A stretch of 64,000 bases of DNA from Dokdonia pacifica (GCF_900188275.1 NZ_FZNY01000002.1:62001-126000); one strand, 5' to 3'; positions 43,431 to 51,810 are shown, counted from the first letter of the stretch. Notes: generated by a model not told the origin, from the sequence alone. Made by a program: numbers and translations.

Positions 43431-44291
43431 TTATTGTCCTCTTGTGATAAATGTATTAAAAGTATCTCCTATGATTCCAAATTGAGATTTAATAAGTTCT
43501 CCGTCTATAACTGCAGTATTTGTTATTGGACTTACTTTATTTGTATATACATTATTATATAATTCTGTAACTGCTTCCCATGAGGCTAAATCAATACCTG
43601 TATCACTTCCAATAAGTGTTGGGAATTCTTCTTCTGGTAATTTCAATTTTGAGTATCCACCTACTTTTAGAATAGTATTATATAGCTCGTTAACTAGTAC
43701 TTTTTGTTTCTTATCACTGATTTCAAAAAGATTTACTTCATCTTTAATAGATGCATAGGTCTGCATTGCATCTTCATATTTTTCGTATTTATTCAGAACA
43801 TCAGCTTTATTTCTTAATATTTCAAACTTATGACTTTCAGATGCGTAAAATTTATTCTCTAGCATCTCATCATATACTTCAATAGCTCTAGAATACTGTT
43901 TTCTATTTTTATATTTGACTGCTTCATCTCGTCTTGATATATATACATCAGTACGCCTTCTTAACTGAATAGTTCCATTCCCTCTATCGTATGGAATACG
44001 TTTCTTTTTTACGGTCCATTCTGAAGGTTCTAATACATCTATCTCAACAAATACCCTTTCATTTTGAGGATTAGGTACAGCCCTATTTATAAATCCTGGA
44101 TATCTATTAAAACTTTCGCTTATTACTTCTTCTCCTACTATTATACTTATAATGATATCAATATTCTCTGCATCAGAAGCAGAAATACCAGGCCTAAAAC
44201 TTAAACGTAATTTTACATTAGTATTTTGGCTTACTATAATTGAAAAACTAAATAAACAAAGGTATATACTTAATAAAATCTTTTTTCTCAT
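43431..44291 (-). CDS. Secreted protein with TPR-like helical repeats
   Basis: 286 residues, family not recognised. A signal peptide (LLSIYLCLFSFSIIVSQ) is followed by a beta-rich region to about residue 115 (NVKLRLSFRPGIS, ERVFVEIDVLEPSEW) and TPR-like helices (about 118-200: SRAIEVYDEMLENKFY, YEDAMQTYASIKDE). It may be transcribed with the membrane protein 82 bp upstream. It shares strand and neighbourhood with the CHAT operon but is separated from it by two plus-strand genes, so a link is only a possibility. Confidence 0.55.
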   Translation of the reverse strand: MRKKILLSIYLCLFSFSIIVSQNTNVKLRLSFRPGISASDAENIDIIISIIVGEEVISESFNRYPGFINRAVPNPQNERVFVEIDVLEPSEWTVKKKRIPYDRGNGTIQLRRRTDVYISRRDEAVKYKNRKQYSRAIEVYDEMLENKFYASESHKFEILRNKADVLNKYEKYEDAMQTYASIKDEVNLFEISDKKQKVLVNELYNTILKVGGYSKLKLPEEEFPTLIGSDTGIDLASWEAVTELYNNVYTNKVSPITNTAVIDGELIKSQFGIIGDTFNTFITRGQ

Positions 44292-44373
44292 TATAAATTT
44301 TTTAAGATAATTTCTCTAGAATAGGATTTAAGGGCTGACATATCTCCAAATTGGAGTTCATAAAACTCATAAT

Positions 44374-44937
44374 TTATAGGGAATACCTGTTATTATAAGA
44401 ATCTGCTTTTTCTTTAGGTACTAAAAATGAAAAATTCCCTTCTTGATCTGTCAATGTATTTATCTCATTTTCATCAGAAATCACTAATATAGAAGTTTTT
44501 CCAACACCAATACCTTGTTTATTTACGACGATTCCTTTAAATACATAATGATCTTTATAGGTTTCTAAAAGGCCAAAACCAGAAGTTAGGTTACAAAATA
44601 TGAAAATATATATCACAAAATTTAAGAGAATAGGCCATTTAAGTTTTCCTGTGTTTACTTCTTTGCGTTTATATATCAAAATAATCATATAGATGATTGT
44701 CAATAGTAGTGCTATGAGAATAAATAATTTCCAATCTGGCCAATATAATAGATCATACTTCCCTAGTCTATTCAATATTATATATATAGAAATACCAAAA
44801 AGACTCGCAAAAAAGTTAAAGATAGATTTTAAATTAAAAGATGGGATCTTGAAATGGATATCTAGATTTCGCAACTGCGAAATCCAAGGGAAAGCTCCTA
44901 CTAGAAAGGCTTCTGCAATGATAGAATAGTCGTACAT
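44374..44937 (-). CDS. Membrane protein with carboxypeptidase-regulatory-like domain
   Basis: 187 residues: three membrane helices (about 35-55, 70-88, 103-122), then a small beta-sandwich typical of carboxypeptidase-regulatory-like domains at about 128-187 (FKGIVVNKQGIGVGKTSILVISDENE, TDQEGNFSFLVPKEKA). The C-terminal YSL end looks abrupt and the domain may be truncated. It is 82 bp upstream of the TPR-like secreted protein on the same strand. Function unknown. Confidence 0.5.
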   Translation of the reverse strand: MYDYSIIAEAFLVGAFPWISQLRNLDIHFKIPSFNLKSIFNFFASLFGISIYIILNRLGKYDLLYWPDWKLFILIALLLTIIYMIILIYKRKEVNTGKLKWPILLNFVIYIFIFCNLTSGFGLLETYKDHYVFKGIVVNKQGIGVGKTSILVISDENEINTLTDQEGNFSFLVPKEKADSYNNRYSL

Positions 44938-45040
44938 TATTTTTAAAATAACTTAAAATAAGTAAGATAGGAATATAGACCATTAAAGATAATAATAAGT
45001 ATTCCTTTTTACATACCTTAAAATTATGCTTTAAATTAAC

Positions 45041-45067
45041 AAAAAAAATACCCAACAGTGGGTATTT
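45041..45067 (-). terminator. Intrinsic terminator of the NAD/ADP-ribose operon
   Basis: Perfect 8-bp arms AAATACCC and GGGTATTT around AACAGT. Read on the minus strand it is followed by eight T, 51 bp after the DUF4291 stop. Confidence 0.8.
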
Positions 45068-45117
45068 CTCTTTAATTAGTATAAGAACTATATATTCTAC
45101 ATCGCTTTACATGAATT

Positions 45118-45759
45118 TCATAAAGTCATAATTCGTAATCGTTTTACAACCTCAATATCTTTAGGTATATAAGGAGCTTCAGAAGGCAATATTAAATCGT
45201 CTAATCTATTAGCAAGAACATGCTGATATTGTTCATTCACATATGCCGAGATATCTTCTATTTCTAGAATATCATCTTTGGCATAGGATACGATTTCTTG
45301 ATTCCTTATTCCAATTTGGATGGCTCTACGGTCTACTTTGGCACCATACGGATCGTGGTCTGGATCCCATTGTAATCGTATCTCTGAGCTCTTTACAGCT
45401 TCTTGCCATGCCTCTTTAGTTTTATAAATGTCTTCCTGATAATTAGAATACACTGCTTTTGATAGATAACGTTCAAAAGCTTCTCTTTTTAAATGAATCG
45501 CGAGTACAATCTCCTGTCCTTCTTTAGTGCCCCAACCATTACGGTACATCATCCACAAGAAATTTGGTTTGATCCATGTCATTCTAGTGAGTTTGAAGGG
45601 GCCTCCAAAAAATTGATTTCTATAGGCAAAATTCCCAATAGCAGGTCGATATGATTGATATACAATTACTTTTTCATCATCATATTGTGCCATGATATGA
45701 TGTCCTTCTTGAGGCCATTCTTTTACCTGTTCTTTATAGGGTTTTAGTAGTAGTTTCAC
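45118..45759 (-). CDS. DUF4291 family protein
   Basis: 213 residues from a GTG start placed 5 bp after the phosphatase gene. Conserved DUF4291 features: IMAQYDDEKVIVYQSYRPAIG, RMTWIKPNFLWMMYRNGWG, LQWDPDHDPYG and RRAIQIGIR. No function is established for the family. It is the last gene of the NAD/ADP-ribose operon before a terminator, so a nucleic-acid or ADP-ribose-related role is suggested by context only. Confidence 0.82.
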   Translation of the reverse strand: MKLLLKPYKEQVKEWPQEGHHIMAQYDDEKVIVYQSYRPAIGNFAYRNQFFGGPFKLTRMTWIKPNFLWMMYRNGWGTKEGQEIVLAIHLKREAFERYLSKAVYSNYQEDIYKTKEAWQEAVKSSEIRLQWDPDHDPYGAKVDRRAIQIGIRNQEIVSYAKDDILEIEDISAYVNEQYQHVLANRLDDLILPSEAPYIPKDIEVVKRLRIMTL

Positions 45760-45764
45760 AGTTT

Positions 45765-46493
45765 TTAATTTCTCCCCTTCTCATCTGGATATAAAGAGGG
45801 TAACGAATCACTTTGCCAGTATTCTTTGGTGTCTATATCCATCATTGTAAGTTTTCCTTTAAAAGCAGCTCCCGTATCTATATTATATACCTTGTATGCT
45901 TGTATAGGGGTATCTTGTTTATAATTTGTGGTAGGAGTATGTCCTATATAAATCTCATTATAATGAGCAAATCGTTGCGGGGGGGTCTTTTCAAGCATTT
46001 CTGGAGCAATATTTTTTGCTAATAATGCTGCCTCCCATAACGTTCTATCCCAATAGTAATTGGATTCATATTCTTCTTTTCCAACACCATGCATAGACGT
46101 AAATCCAGCATGAAGAAATAATCTGTTTTCTGAATCTATATAGTAATCTTGTAGTTCATTATAGAATGCAAGATGACGCTTATCTGCCAAAAGTCCTGTT
46201 TGTATATAGCTTGCCATGGTTTCTTTACCACCATGCGCTAGCCAAATTGGATTTGTAGCGCCTTTTTCTAGCCATAAACCACACCATACATCATGATTCC
46301 CTCGTATAAATACACAGGTATTACTCTTTGATAATGCGATTAGTTTTTCTACGGTTTGTGCAGATTCACTCCATCCATCCACATAATCTCCTAAAAAAAT
46401 AAGCATGTCGGCTGTAGTCACTTCTGCTCTATCTAGTACTTGAAGTAATGCTTTATATCCTCCGTGTATGTCGCCTATAACTAGTGTTCTCAT
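45765..46493 (-). CDS. Serine/threonine-phosphatase-like metallophosphoesterase
   Basis: 242 residues, cytosolic. Calcineurin-type motifs GDIHGG, GDYVDGWSES, RGNHD, LHAGF and IGHTP are complete, so a two-metal phosphatase is expected. Five bp separate it from kptA upstream and five from the DUF4291 gene downstream, so it is in one transcript with them. In an operon with KptA and NAD enzymes it may remove phosphates from RNA ends, ADP-ribose derivatives or proteins; the context favours the first two but does not prove it. Confidence 0.88.
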   Translation of the reverse strand: MRTLVIGDIHGGYKALLQVLDRAEVTTADMLIFLGDYVDGWSESAQTVEKLIALSKSNTCVFIRGNHDVWCGLWLEKGATNPIWLAHGGKETMASYIQTGLLADKRHLAFYNELQDYYIDSENRLFLHAGFTSMHGVGKEEYESNYYWDRTLWEAALLAKNIAPEMLEKTPPQRFAHYNEIYIGHTPTTNYKQDTPIQAYKVYNIDTGAAFKGKLTMMDIDTKEYWQSDSLPSLYPDEKGRN

Positions 46494-46498
46494 GCTTA

Positions 46499-47035
46499 TT
46501 ATTTAAAATCTATAAACTCAGAGGGTACATGATCTGTCAACCAAACATTATTTTCTGATTTATAAAATAAATGACCCTTTTGATGCATCTCTGAAGATCG
46601 AATCACTAGAATGGTTGGTACTCCTCTTCGAGCACCTACGCGCATCGCTGTAGTTTTATCTTCACTTAAATGTACGTGATGTCTACTCATTTTACGTAAT
46701 CCTTGCTGTTTAATTTCTCCCATAAACTTAGGTACCGTACCATGATATAGGAAATTAGGAGGTGTAATTGCCTCATAATTCAAATCGACCGAAATAGAAT
46801 GCCCTTGATTGGCTCTGATCATTGTTTGATCTTCATTAAAAGCAAAGCGTTTTTTATCATTGGTAGCAACGACTTCTTTTAGGCGTTCTACATCTACATT
46901 TTTACCTTGTGCATTCATTTTCTGTAGCAAGATATTGACATCTGTCCATCCTTGTGTATCGAGTGTAATCCCAAGTTTATCGGGATTATGTCTAAGTACG
47001 AGACTTAGAAATTTACTTATATGTTTTGTATTCAT
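46499..47035 (-). CDS. kptA: RNA 2'-phosphotransferase KptA/Tpt1
   Basis: 178 residues, the standard length. Family signatures: KFLSLVLRHNPDKLGITLD at the start, FLYHGTVPKFMGEI, RHHVHLSEDKTTAMRVGARRG, and the C-terminal FYKSENNVWLTDHVP. The enzyme moves an internal RNA 2'-phosphate to NAD, releasing ADP-ribose 1''-2''-cyclic phosphate and nicotinamide. It can also ADP-ribosylate nucleic-acid ends. Nicotinamide release fits an operon led by a nicotinamide-using transferase. A repeat-filled 107-bp gap separates it from the macro-like gene. Confidence 0.93.
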   Translation of the reverse strand: MNTKHISKFLSLVLRHNPDKLGITLDTQGWTDVNILLQKMNAQGKNVDVERLKEVVATNDKKRFAFNEDQTMIRANQGHSISVDLNYEAITPPNFLYHGTVPKFMGEIKQQGLRKMSRHHVHLSEDKTTAMRVGARRGVPTILVIRSSEMHQKGHLFYKSENNVWLTDHVPSEFIDFK

Positions 47036-47070
47036 TGTTTTAATTTTTTAAACACGTTTCGTGTTGTTGT

Positions 47071-47140
47071 ATACACTTTCGTACTTTGGCAAGCTCAGTA
47101 TAAACTTCTGCGTCATTATACTCCTTGAAAGCGTACTCAT
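47071..47140. repeat. Compound interspersed repeat (type B), copy 1
   Basis: Core TTCGTACTTTGGCAAGCTCA, then GTATAAACTTCTGCGTC and ACTCCTTGAAAGCGTACTCA. Related copies at 51859-51988 and 56380-56515. It sits inside the NAD operon between kptA and the macro-like gene. Confidence 0.75.
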
Positions 47141-47142
47141 TA

Positions 47143-48135
47143 TCATCTTAATTTCTTTATAAGATCTCTTACAGCTGTCTGAGAGCTTCCATAGCTTACT
47201 ATTTGTACATTCAATGGCATATCTTTGCATTTCAAGATTGCTTTATGTAAAGATTCTATAATCCAATCTGTCTCATTTCCAAAAGCACCACCTCCTACTA
47301 ATGTTAGATATACTTTTGGACAACCTGTTTTTTCATAATTGAGCAATCCTGCATAAAGTGTTGCCTCATACGTAGCTTCTAAAATAACTCTTGCAAAAGA
47401 CTCCCAATAATAAAAATCTATGATGGAGTATGCTACAGGTAATGCCGAACAATATACCTGAGAAACTAAATGATTTACTTCATTTAATGTAACCTCAGTA
47501 TCCCATTGAATACCTACTTTGAGCTTCCCTTTAAGTACTTCTCTTTCTTCAATAGATAATTCGGCAATCACTTTATTAATGTGTAATAATCCTTTTTGAG
47601 AGACTAACGCATATCCATTTCTCATTTCCCACAAATTGTGCGTATTGTTATTAAGATAATTAGCAATATCCTCCAAACAATCTATCTGATTATCTGATGT
47701 TTGTCCTATTTTATGCCTTACGGGTACAAAATAGTTTCTATAGATCGTTCCTGCTCCGCAAGCAATAGCACATGCAGGTCCTTGTGTATAATCAAATTGA
47801 TATCTCCCAACACCAGATTCAGGTGTTATTTCTGGCCCTACCATCTCTAACAAATTGAATTGAGAAGCTGCTTGAAATAATGCATTTACATTATCAACGT
47901 CTTTATGCAATTCTTGTACATTTGCTATACATTCAGATACTCTTATTTGAGAAGCACTACTATTTATGTATGCTACTTTCTCTCTAAGTTCCTGTACTGT
48001 TGGAATTTCTAGCGTACCACATTCATAGGATTCTCCGTTCACTTTAGAACGTAGTACTGTTCCATCCATCTCTAGATGTTTCCGTACATCATCTGGAGAT
48101 ATTTCATCAAATCCTACTAATTCTTTAAACCACAT
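47143..48135 (-). CDS. Macrodomain-like conserved protein of the NAD operon
   Basis: 330 residues, no signal peptide. Conserved-looking segments VNALFQAASQFNLLEMVGP, GRYQFDYTQGPACAIACGAGT, and KVYLTLVGGGAFGNETDWI near the C-terminus. The last resembles the glycine-rich loop of macrodomains that cradles ADP-ribose phosphate, but the family cannot be named with certainty. It lies between NADAR and kptA, both ADP-ribose enzymes, which supports ADP-ribose binding or hydrolysis. A cysteine-rich ACAIACGAG stretch is notable. Confidence 0.6.
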   Translation of the reverse strand: MWFKELVGFDEISPDDVRKHLEMDGTVLRSKVNGESYECGTLEIPTVQELREKVAYINSSASQIRVSECIANVQELHKDVDNVNALFQAASQFNLLEMVGPEITPESGVGRYQFDYTQGPACAIACGAGTIYRNYFVPVRHKIGQTSDNQIDCLEDIANYLNNNTHNLWEMRNGYALVSQKGLLHINKVIAELSIEEREVLKGKLKVGIQWDTEVTLNEVNHLVSQVYCSALPVAYSIIDFYYWESFARVILEATYEATLYAGLLNYEKTGCPKVYLTLVGGGAFGNETDWIIESLHKAILKCKDMPLNVQIVSYGSSQTAVRDLIKKLR

Positions 48136-48150
48136 CTTATTTTTATTTTA

Positions 48151-48170
48151 TAAGCTTTCGCAAAAGCGTA
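48151..48170. repeat. Degenerate palindromic repeat in the NAD operon
   Basis: TAAGCTTTCGCAAAAGCGTA, two or three changes from the consensus, in the 36-bp gap between the NADAR and macro-like genes. Confidence 0.7.
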
Positions 48171-48171
48171 C

Positions 48172-48732
48172 TCATCCATTTTCACTTACCAATTCATCTC
48201 TTACTTCCATCAAGGCAAAACCTAATAGATTTTCTCCTTTCCAAGTATTTGGATCTTCAATATTTGGTTTGCTTTGTGCTAAACCAATTCCCCAAATAGG
48301 GTCAAATGGACTTGCTTCTACCAAGATCCTATTAGCAGTATTGATTAAGAACTCCTTTAAATTAGAATGTTGAGAGAATTTATGATAGTTTCCTTCTTTT
48401 ACAATTTCATATTTATGTGCATCCCAAATATCTGCATCAAAATTAGAGACCTTCCGCCCTAGCTTTTTTGCTTGATTAGGGTGTGATGCATTGATTATTT
48501 TCTCAAGAATGACAGTATCATTAAATAATCGAGCTTTCCCAGCCATCATCCAATGTTCTGCTGTTCTATATGTAATTCCGTTTACTTCAAAATCAAGTTC
48601 CCACCATTGGCTAAAACAGCTTTTTGTTGTATCTCCATTCTTGGAAGGTGTATGTCCCCAAAAAAAGACATATTTCAGCAATTCCTTTTGGATTCTATAT
48701 TGATTCTTTATGGTTTCTATTGTGTATTTCAT
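48172..48732 (-). CDS. NADAR family protein (YbiA-like N-glycosidase)
   Basis: 186 residues from the ATG at 48732; an upstream frame to 48774 merely translates a palindromic repeat. Family signatures: FFWGHTP, CFSQWWELDFEVNGITYRTAEHWMMAGKA, ILEKIINASHPNQAKKLGR, LLGFALMEVRDEL. NADAR proteins cleave N-glycosidic bonds of ADP-ribosylated guanine or riboflavin-pathway intermediates. Inside this operon, removal of ADP-ribose from nucleic acid, with recycling into NAD, is a reasonable inference. Confidence 0.9.
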   Translation of the reverse strand: MKYTIETIKNQYRIQKELLKYVFFWGHTPSKNGDTTKSCFSQWWELDFEVNGITYRTAEHWMMAGKARLFNDTVILEKIINASHPNQAKKLGRKVSNFDADIWDAHKYEIVKEGNYHKFSQHSNLKEFLINTANRILVEASPFDPIWGIGLAQSKPNIEDPNTWKGENLLGFALMEVRDELVSENG

Positions 48733-48746
48733 TTTACTATTCTTTA

Positions 48747-48766
48747 TACGCTTTCGCGAAAGCGTA
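48747..48766. repeat. Perfect 20-bp palindromic repeat in the NAD operon
   Basis: TACGCTTTCGCGAAAGCGTA in the 50-bp gap between the Prs-like and NADAR genes; it creates the false N-terminal extension of the latter. Confidence 0.9.
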
Positions 48767-48782
48767 TACATCATTTATTATA

Positions 48783-49541
48783 CTATATCACTTCATATTG
48801 CGTTACAAATGGATCTTCTATATCTCTATAACTGTTGGTGCAATACACATGGTCAATACTTTGTTTTACTTCGTCAAACCCATAGTTAAACTGTGCATGT
48901 GTTACATATAAAAACACTTTTGTGGCACCTTGATTTTTGAGCTCTTCTGCTAATAATTTGAAAGTACGTCCCCCATCTGCGATATCATCTACAATAAGAC
49001 ATTCTTTATTTTTTACGTCTCCTTGTATGCTAATCATGGGTTTTCCATCTATACGTACTTTATTAGAAGGGATTAGATTTGCTTCTAATCGTTCTGCAAT
49101 GCTATGTGATGTTTTATAGGCGCCCGCATCTGGACTTACTAAAACAGGATTTCCAATTGTATGATACGTCTTTTGTACATATTCAAAATGATCTATTTGT
49201 ATAGCATTTTCAATCAATGCTAGTGATACATCACTATGTGGATGTAAAATCTGTACAAGATCAAATCTCATGCTATTTATAAAACGTGTAATCACTTTTA
49301 AATCAAATGACTCTTTCTCGTGAAACCGTCTGTCTGAACGTTGCCCTATTAAACAATACAAGGTTAGTGTTGTAGTAGCGCTTTTTTCTAAGGCATGATA
49401 CGCATCCCAAGCATCTTTTATAGATGCTGCAGTAAACAGATCTTCATACGTATTGCCTCGTAAGGAAATATGTAAATCACCTTTTGTTAGTATACTAGCT
49501 GTTATTTGTCCGTCTTTAAATCGTTTTATAGTATATGACAT
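48783..49541 (-). CDS. Divergent ribose-phosphate pyrophosphokinase-like enzyme
   Basis: 252 residues, shorter than the usual 310-320 of Prs. The C-terminal phosphoribosyl-binding loop CLIVDDIADGGRTF (near 185) is intact in type I PRTase form. The first-half signature is altered: HPHSDVS where Prs usually has DLHAxQ, and GQRSDRRF in the ARQDR region. It sits 10 bp after the NAMPT-like gene. It may supply PRPP to that enzyme. Alternatively it may act like the Prs-like half of the NARP1 pathway, which pyrophosphorylates ADP-ribose. Sequence alone does not decide. Confidence 0.8.
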   Translation of the reverse strand: MSYTIKRFKDGQITASILTKGDLHISLRGNTYEDLFTAASIKDAWDAYHALEKSATTTLTLYCLIGQRSDRRFHEKESFDLKVITRFINSMRFDLVQILHPHSDVSLALIENAIQIDHFEYVQKTYHTIGNPVLVSPDAGAYKTSHSIAERLEANLIPSNKVRIDGKPMISIQGDVKNKECLIVDDIADGGRTFKLLAEELKNQGATKVFLYVTHAQFNYGFDEVKQSIDHVYCTNSYRDIEDPFVTQYEVI

Positions 49542-49551
49542 GGTGTATTGT

Positions 49552-51006
49552 TTATAGAAATTGATTTATTCGATCTCTGATTTCTTTTAATGTTATTGAT
49601 CTTTTAAAAATACCATTTTCATAGATGGTTTTTAGTTCGCCTTCTTGTTCTTCTTGTTCTGATACTTGATCTCTTAATTCATATGTGTTACCTACTTTAA
49701 CGACTTGGAGTAATCCCTTTGCTGATTTCTTAACACCATTATCGGTAATAGGGTCTTTAAATATCTCTCTGCGTTTTCCATTTACTACTACCGAAGTAGC
49801 CTTCATAGCAAACCCAAAGGTATCTCTAGTTTTAAATTGATATGTAAAAGACCCTATTCCTAGCACCACACTAGTACTTGCAAACCCTTTATCGTGTAAA
49901 CGTTTACAAATTTCTTCAGCTCTTTCTATGGTAATACTATCACCATAAATAGCTCCTATATGAGGATTTAAAATCTTAAATCCTTGTTTGTTTATGGTTC
50001 CTCCAAATACGTCCCAAAGCAATTCAACAACTCCTTTTTCTTGCGGTGTTATACCTCCTAAATGATTGTTTTCTCCACAAATAATTGTCACTGGATCACC
50101 ACTATCTGGTCGTATTACAAGTTTTCCATCTCTACGTATTATTTCGTCTTTTAAAATTGGAAGATACCCTGTGAGTACTTTCCATAAATCCCAGGTATCA
50201 CTTACTACAGAAAGAATTCCAGTAGGATATGTTTTCATTAATGTTTTAAAAGTGCCTATTTCGTCATCTTTAGTTCCTGCACACATCACCGAATGTTCTG
50301 TTGCATTTACAGAACCTATTACAAATCCTGTTGCATCATAATATGTTCGCAAACCTCTTATTACTGGTAAAGTATCTGATCCTAAAAATACAGATGCATG
50401 CCCCATTCCTGATGCTAATGCACTTTGTAATCCTCCCATACCTCGCATAGAAAAATCATGCCCTTGAAAATCTATAAAATCAATATGGTCTTTATCAGTA
50501 AGCATTGCCCAATGTTTGAAAATACGCTTGTATTGTAATGCTATAGAAGCCGATGTCATAGGCTGCCATAACATGGTAGATAATATGGTTTCTAAAAAAT
50601 TAGTAATCCAATAAAAATCTTTATGTGTATTTACAATTGTAATCATGGGAATACGAATAGGTACCTCTACTCCTTCGGGTAATGATTTTACTCGTATAGG
50701 TAAATATTGTAACTCGTGTAATTGTTCTAAATGAGTAATATCATAATCAGTTCCAAGATATAAGGACAGCTCTTCTTTAATTTCTTTACAAACTTCTGAC
50801 TTTGATTTTGAAAAGAAATGATCTTGAAAATAATCGTGTAACCATTGGATCACATATTGTTGTCCAAACGAGACTACTTTATTACAACCTTTAGGAGCGT
50901 ATGTGTTACTTCTTGGAGTCCAATTTGAATATACTTCTTCTGTTCCTTCTGGATACTGTTGATGATGCCCTGTTTTATAACCATCAGTTATTAATATATT
51001 GCTCAT
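49552..51006 (-). CDS. nadV: Nicotinamide phosphoribosyltransferase (NAMPT/NadV-like)
   Basis: 484 residues, NAMPT length. Motifs: TDGYKTGHHQQYP at the N-terminus (Asp and Tyr of the nicotinamide site), FQGHDFSMRGMGG (equivalent to HDFGxRG, whose Asp favours the amide), NATEHSVMCAGTKDDE with the catalytic His, and IRPDSGDP for the phosphate. It converts nicotinamide and PRPP to NMN, or with an ADP-ribose donor could make NAD directly as proposed for NARP1. First gene of a seven-gene operon with a clear promoter and two NrtR-type operators. Confidence 0.9.
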   Translation of the reverse strand: MSNILITDGYKTGHHQQYPEGTEEVYSNWTPRSNTYAPKGCNKVVSFGQQYVIQWLHDYFQDHFFSKSKSEVCKEIKEELSLYLGTDYDITHLEQLHELQYLPIRVKSLPEGVEVPIRIPMITIVNTHKDFYWITNFLETILSTMLWQPMTSASIALQYKRIFKHWAMLTDKDHIDFIDFQGHDFSMRGMGGLQSALASGMGHASVFLGSDTLPVIRGLRTYYDATGFVIGSVNATEHSVMCAGTKDDEIGTFKTLMKTYPTGILSVVSDTWDLWKVLTGYLPILKDEIIRRDGKLVIRPDSGDPVTIICGENNHLGGITPQEKGVVELLWDVFGGTINKQGFKILNPHIGAIYGDSITIERAEEICKRLHDKGFASTSVVLGIGSFTYQFKTRDTFGFAMKATSVVVNGKRREIFKDPITDNGVKKSAKGLLQVVKVGNTYELRDQVSEQEEQEGELKTIYENGIFKRSITLKEIRDRINQFL

Positions 51007-51029
51007 ATTCTTTTTAATTTACAAACTGT

Positions 51030-51052
51030 ATTTGTGTAAATACAACGCAAAT
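51030..51052. promoter_or_regulatory. NrtR-type operator 1, over the nadV -7 box
   Basis: ATTTGTGT-N7-ACGCAAAT, one mismatch between arms, covering part of the nadV -7 box. Same architecture as the sites at 51084 and 51811. Confidence 0.65.
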
Positions 51053-51079
51053 GTAAAATGAATATAAAAAATGCGCAAA
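51048..51079 (-). promoter_or_regulatory. Promoter of the NAD/ADP-ribose operon
   Basis: On the minus strand TTTG (51079-51076), 20 bp, then TACATTTG (51055-51048): a near-ideal Bacteroidota -33/-7 pair, 42 bp before the nadV ATG. Confidence 0.75.
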
Positions 51080-51083
51080 CTTT

Positions 51084-51106
51084 ATTTGTGTTAATTTTAC
51101 ACAAAT
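51084..51106. promoter_or_regulatory. NrtR-type operator 2, upstream of the nadV -33 box
   Basis: Perfect ATTTGTGT-N7-ACACAAAT, 4 bp upstream of the -33 box and 54 bp from operator 1. Confidence 0.7.
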
Positions 51107-51131
51107 AAATTAAGTGTTTGATTTTCAGGAG

Positions 51132-51809
51132 TTAGATTTCAAAAATAATCCCTTCTTTCTTTAACTGGAAATAGCGTTTTTGATTAAATTGGAATAAATT
51201 GGCTGGCCTACCCGATCCTTTAGATACTTTTTTATCTAATTCATCTAATACATTTAATCCAAGAATTTTCTTTCTAAAATTACGTCTGTCTATAGGCCTT
51301 CCTAAGAGGGTTGTGTATAGTTTTTCTAAATCAGAGAAAGGAAATTTCTTATCTAATAACTCAAAACCTATAGGTTCATAGGTGATTTTAGCTTGTAGTC
51401 TAGCAATGGCCGTATGGAGAATCTTTTGATGATCAAAAGAGAGTTCAGGAAGCTTATCTATAGTAAACCATTGTACTTGGGAAGCATCTGTAGAAGCAAA
51501 GATTTTAAAAGTATTGGGTCTTACTAAACCAACATAGGCTACTGTAACTACCCTACCTCTAGGATCTCTCTCTACATCTCCAAAGGTATAGAGTTGTTCT
51601 AAGTAATTTATTTTAACACCAGTTTCTTCTTGTAACTCACGTTCTACGGCAGTTTCTAAGGATTCATTATTTAAAACAAACCCTCCAGGAATTGCCCATT
51701 TCCCTTTAAAAGGATCGTATTTACGTTTAATAAGTAATACAGAGATGACACCTTCTTCATATCCAAAAACTACTGCATCTACAGAAAGTCTAATTTTTTG
51801 CTCAACCAT
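51132..51809 (-). CDS. nrtR: NrtR-type Nudix regulator
   Basis: 225 residues from the ATG at 51809; a GTG six codons earlier lies in the operator and is rejected. Nudix-like domain at 8-140: GKWAIPGGFVLNNESLETAVERELQEETGV keeps most of the Nudix box. The winged helix at 150-225 (YTTLLGRPIDRRNFRKKILGLNVL, GSGRPANLFQFN) is typical of NrtR, a repressor of NAD-biosynthesis genes released by ADP-ribose-type ligands. It lies immediately upstream of the nadV operon on the same strand, and three matching dyads flank it. Confidence 0.88.
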   Translation of the reverse strand: MVEQKIRLSVDAVVFGYEEGVISVLLIKRKYDPFKGKWAIPGGFVLNNESLETAVERELQEETGVKINYLEQLYTFGDVERDPRGRVVTVAYVGLVRPNTFKIFASTDASQVQWFTIDKLPELSFDHQKILHTAIARLQAKITYEPIGFELLDKKFPFSDLEKLYTTLLGRPIDRRNFRKKILGLNVLDELDKKVSKGSGRPANLFQFNQKRYFQLKKEGIIFEI

Positions 51810-51810
51810 A

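Noticed and set aside
48733-48774. N-terminal extension of the NADAR protein
   Set aside because: Encodes the palindromic repeat (YTLSRKRIK) and not family sequence.
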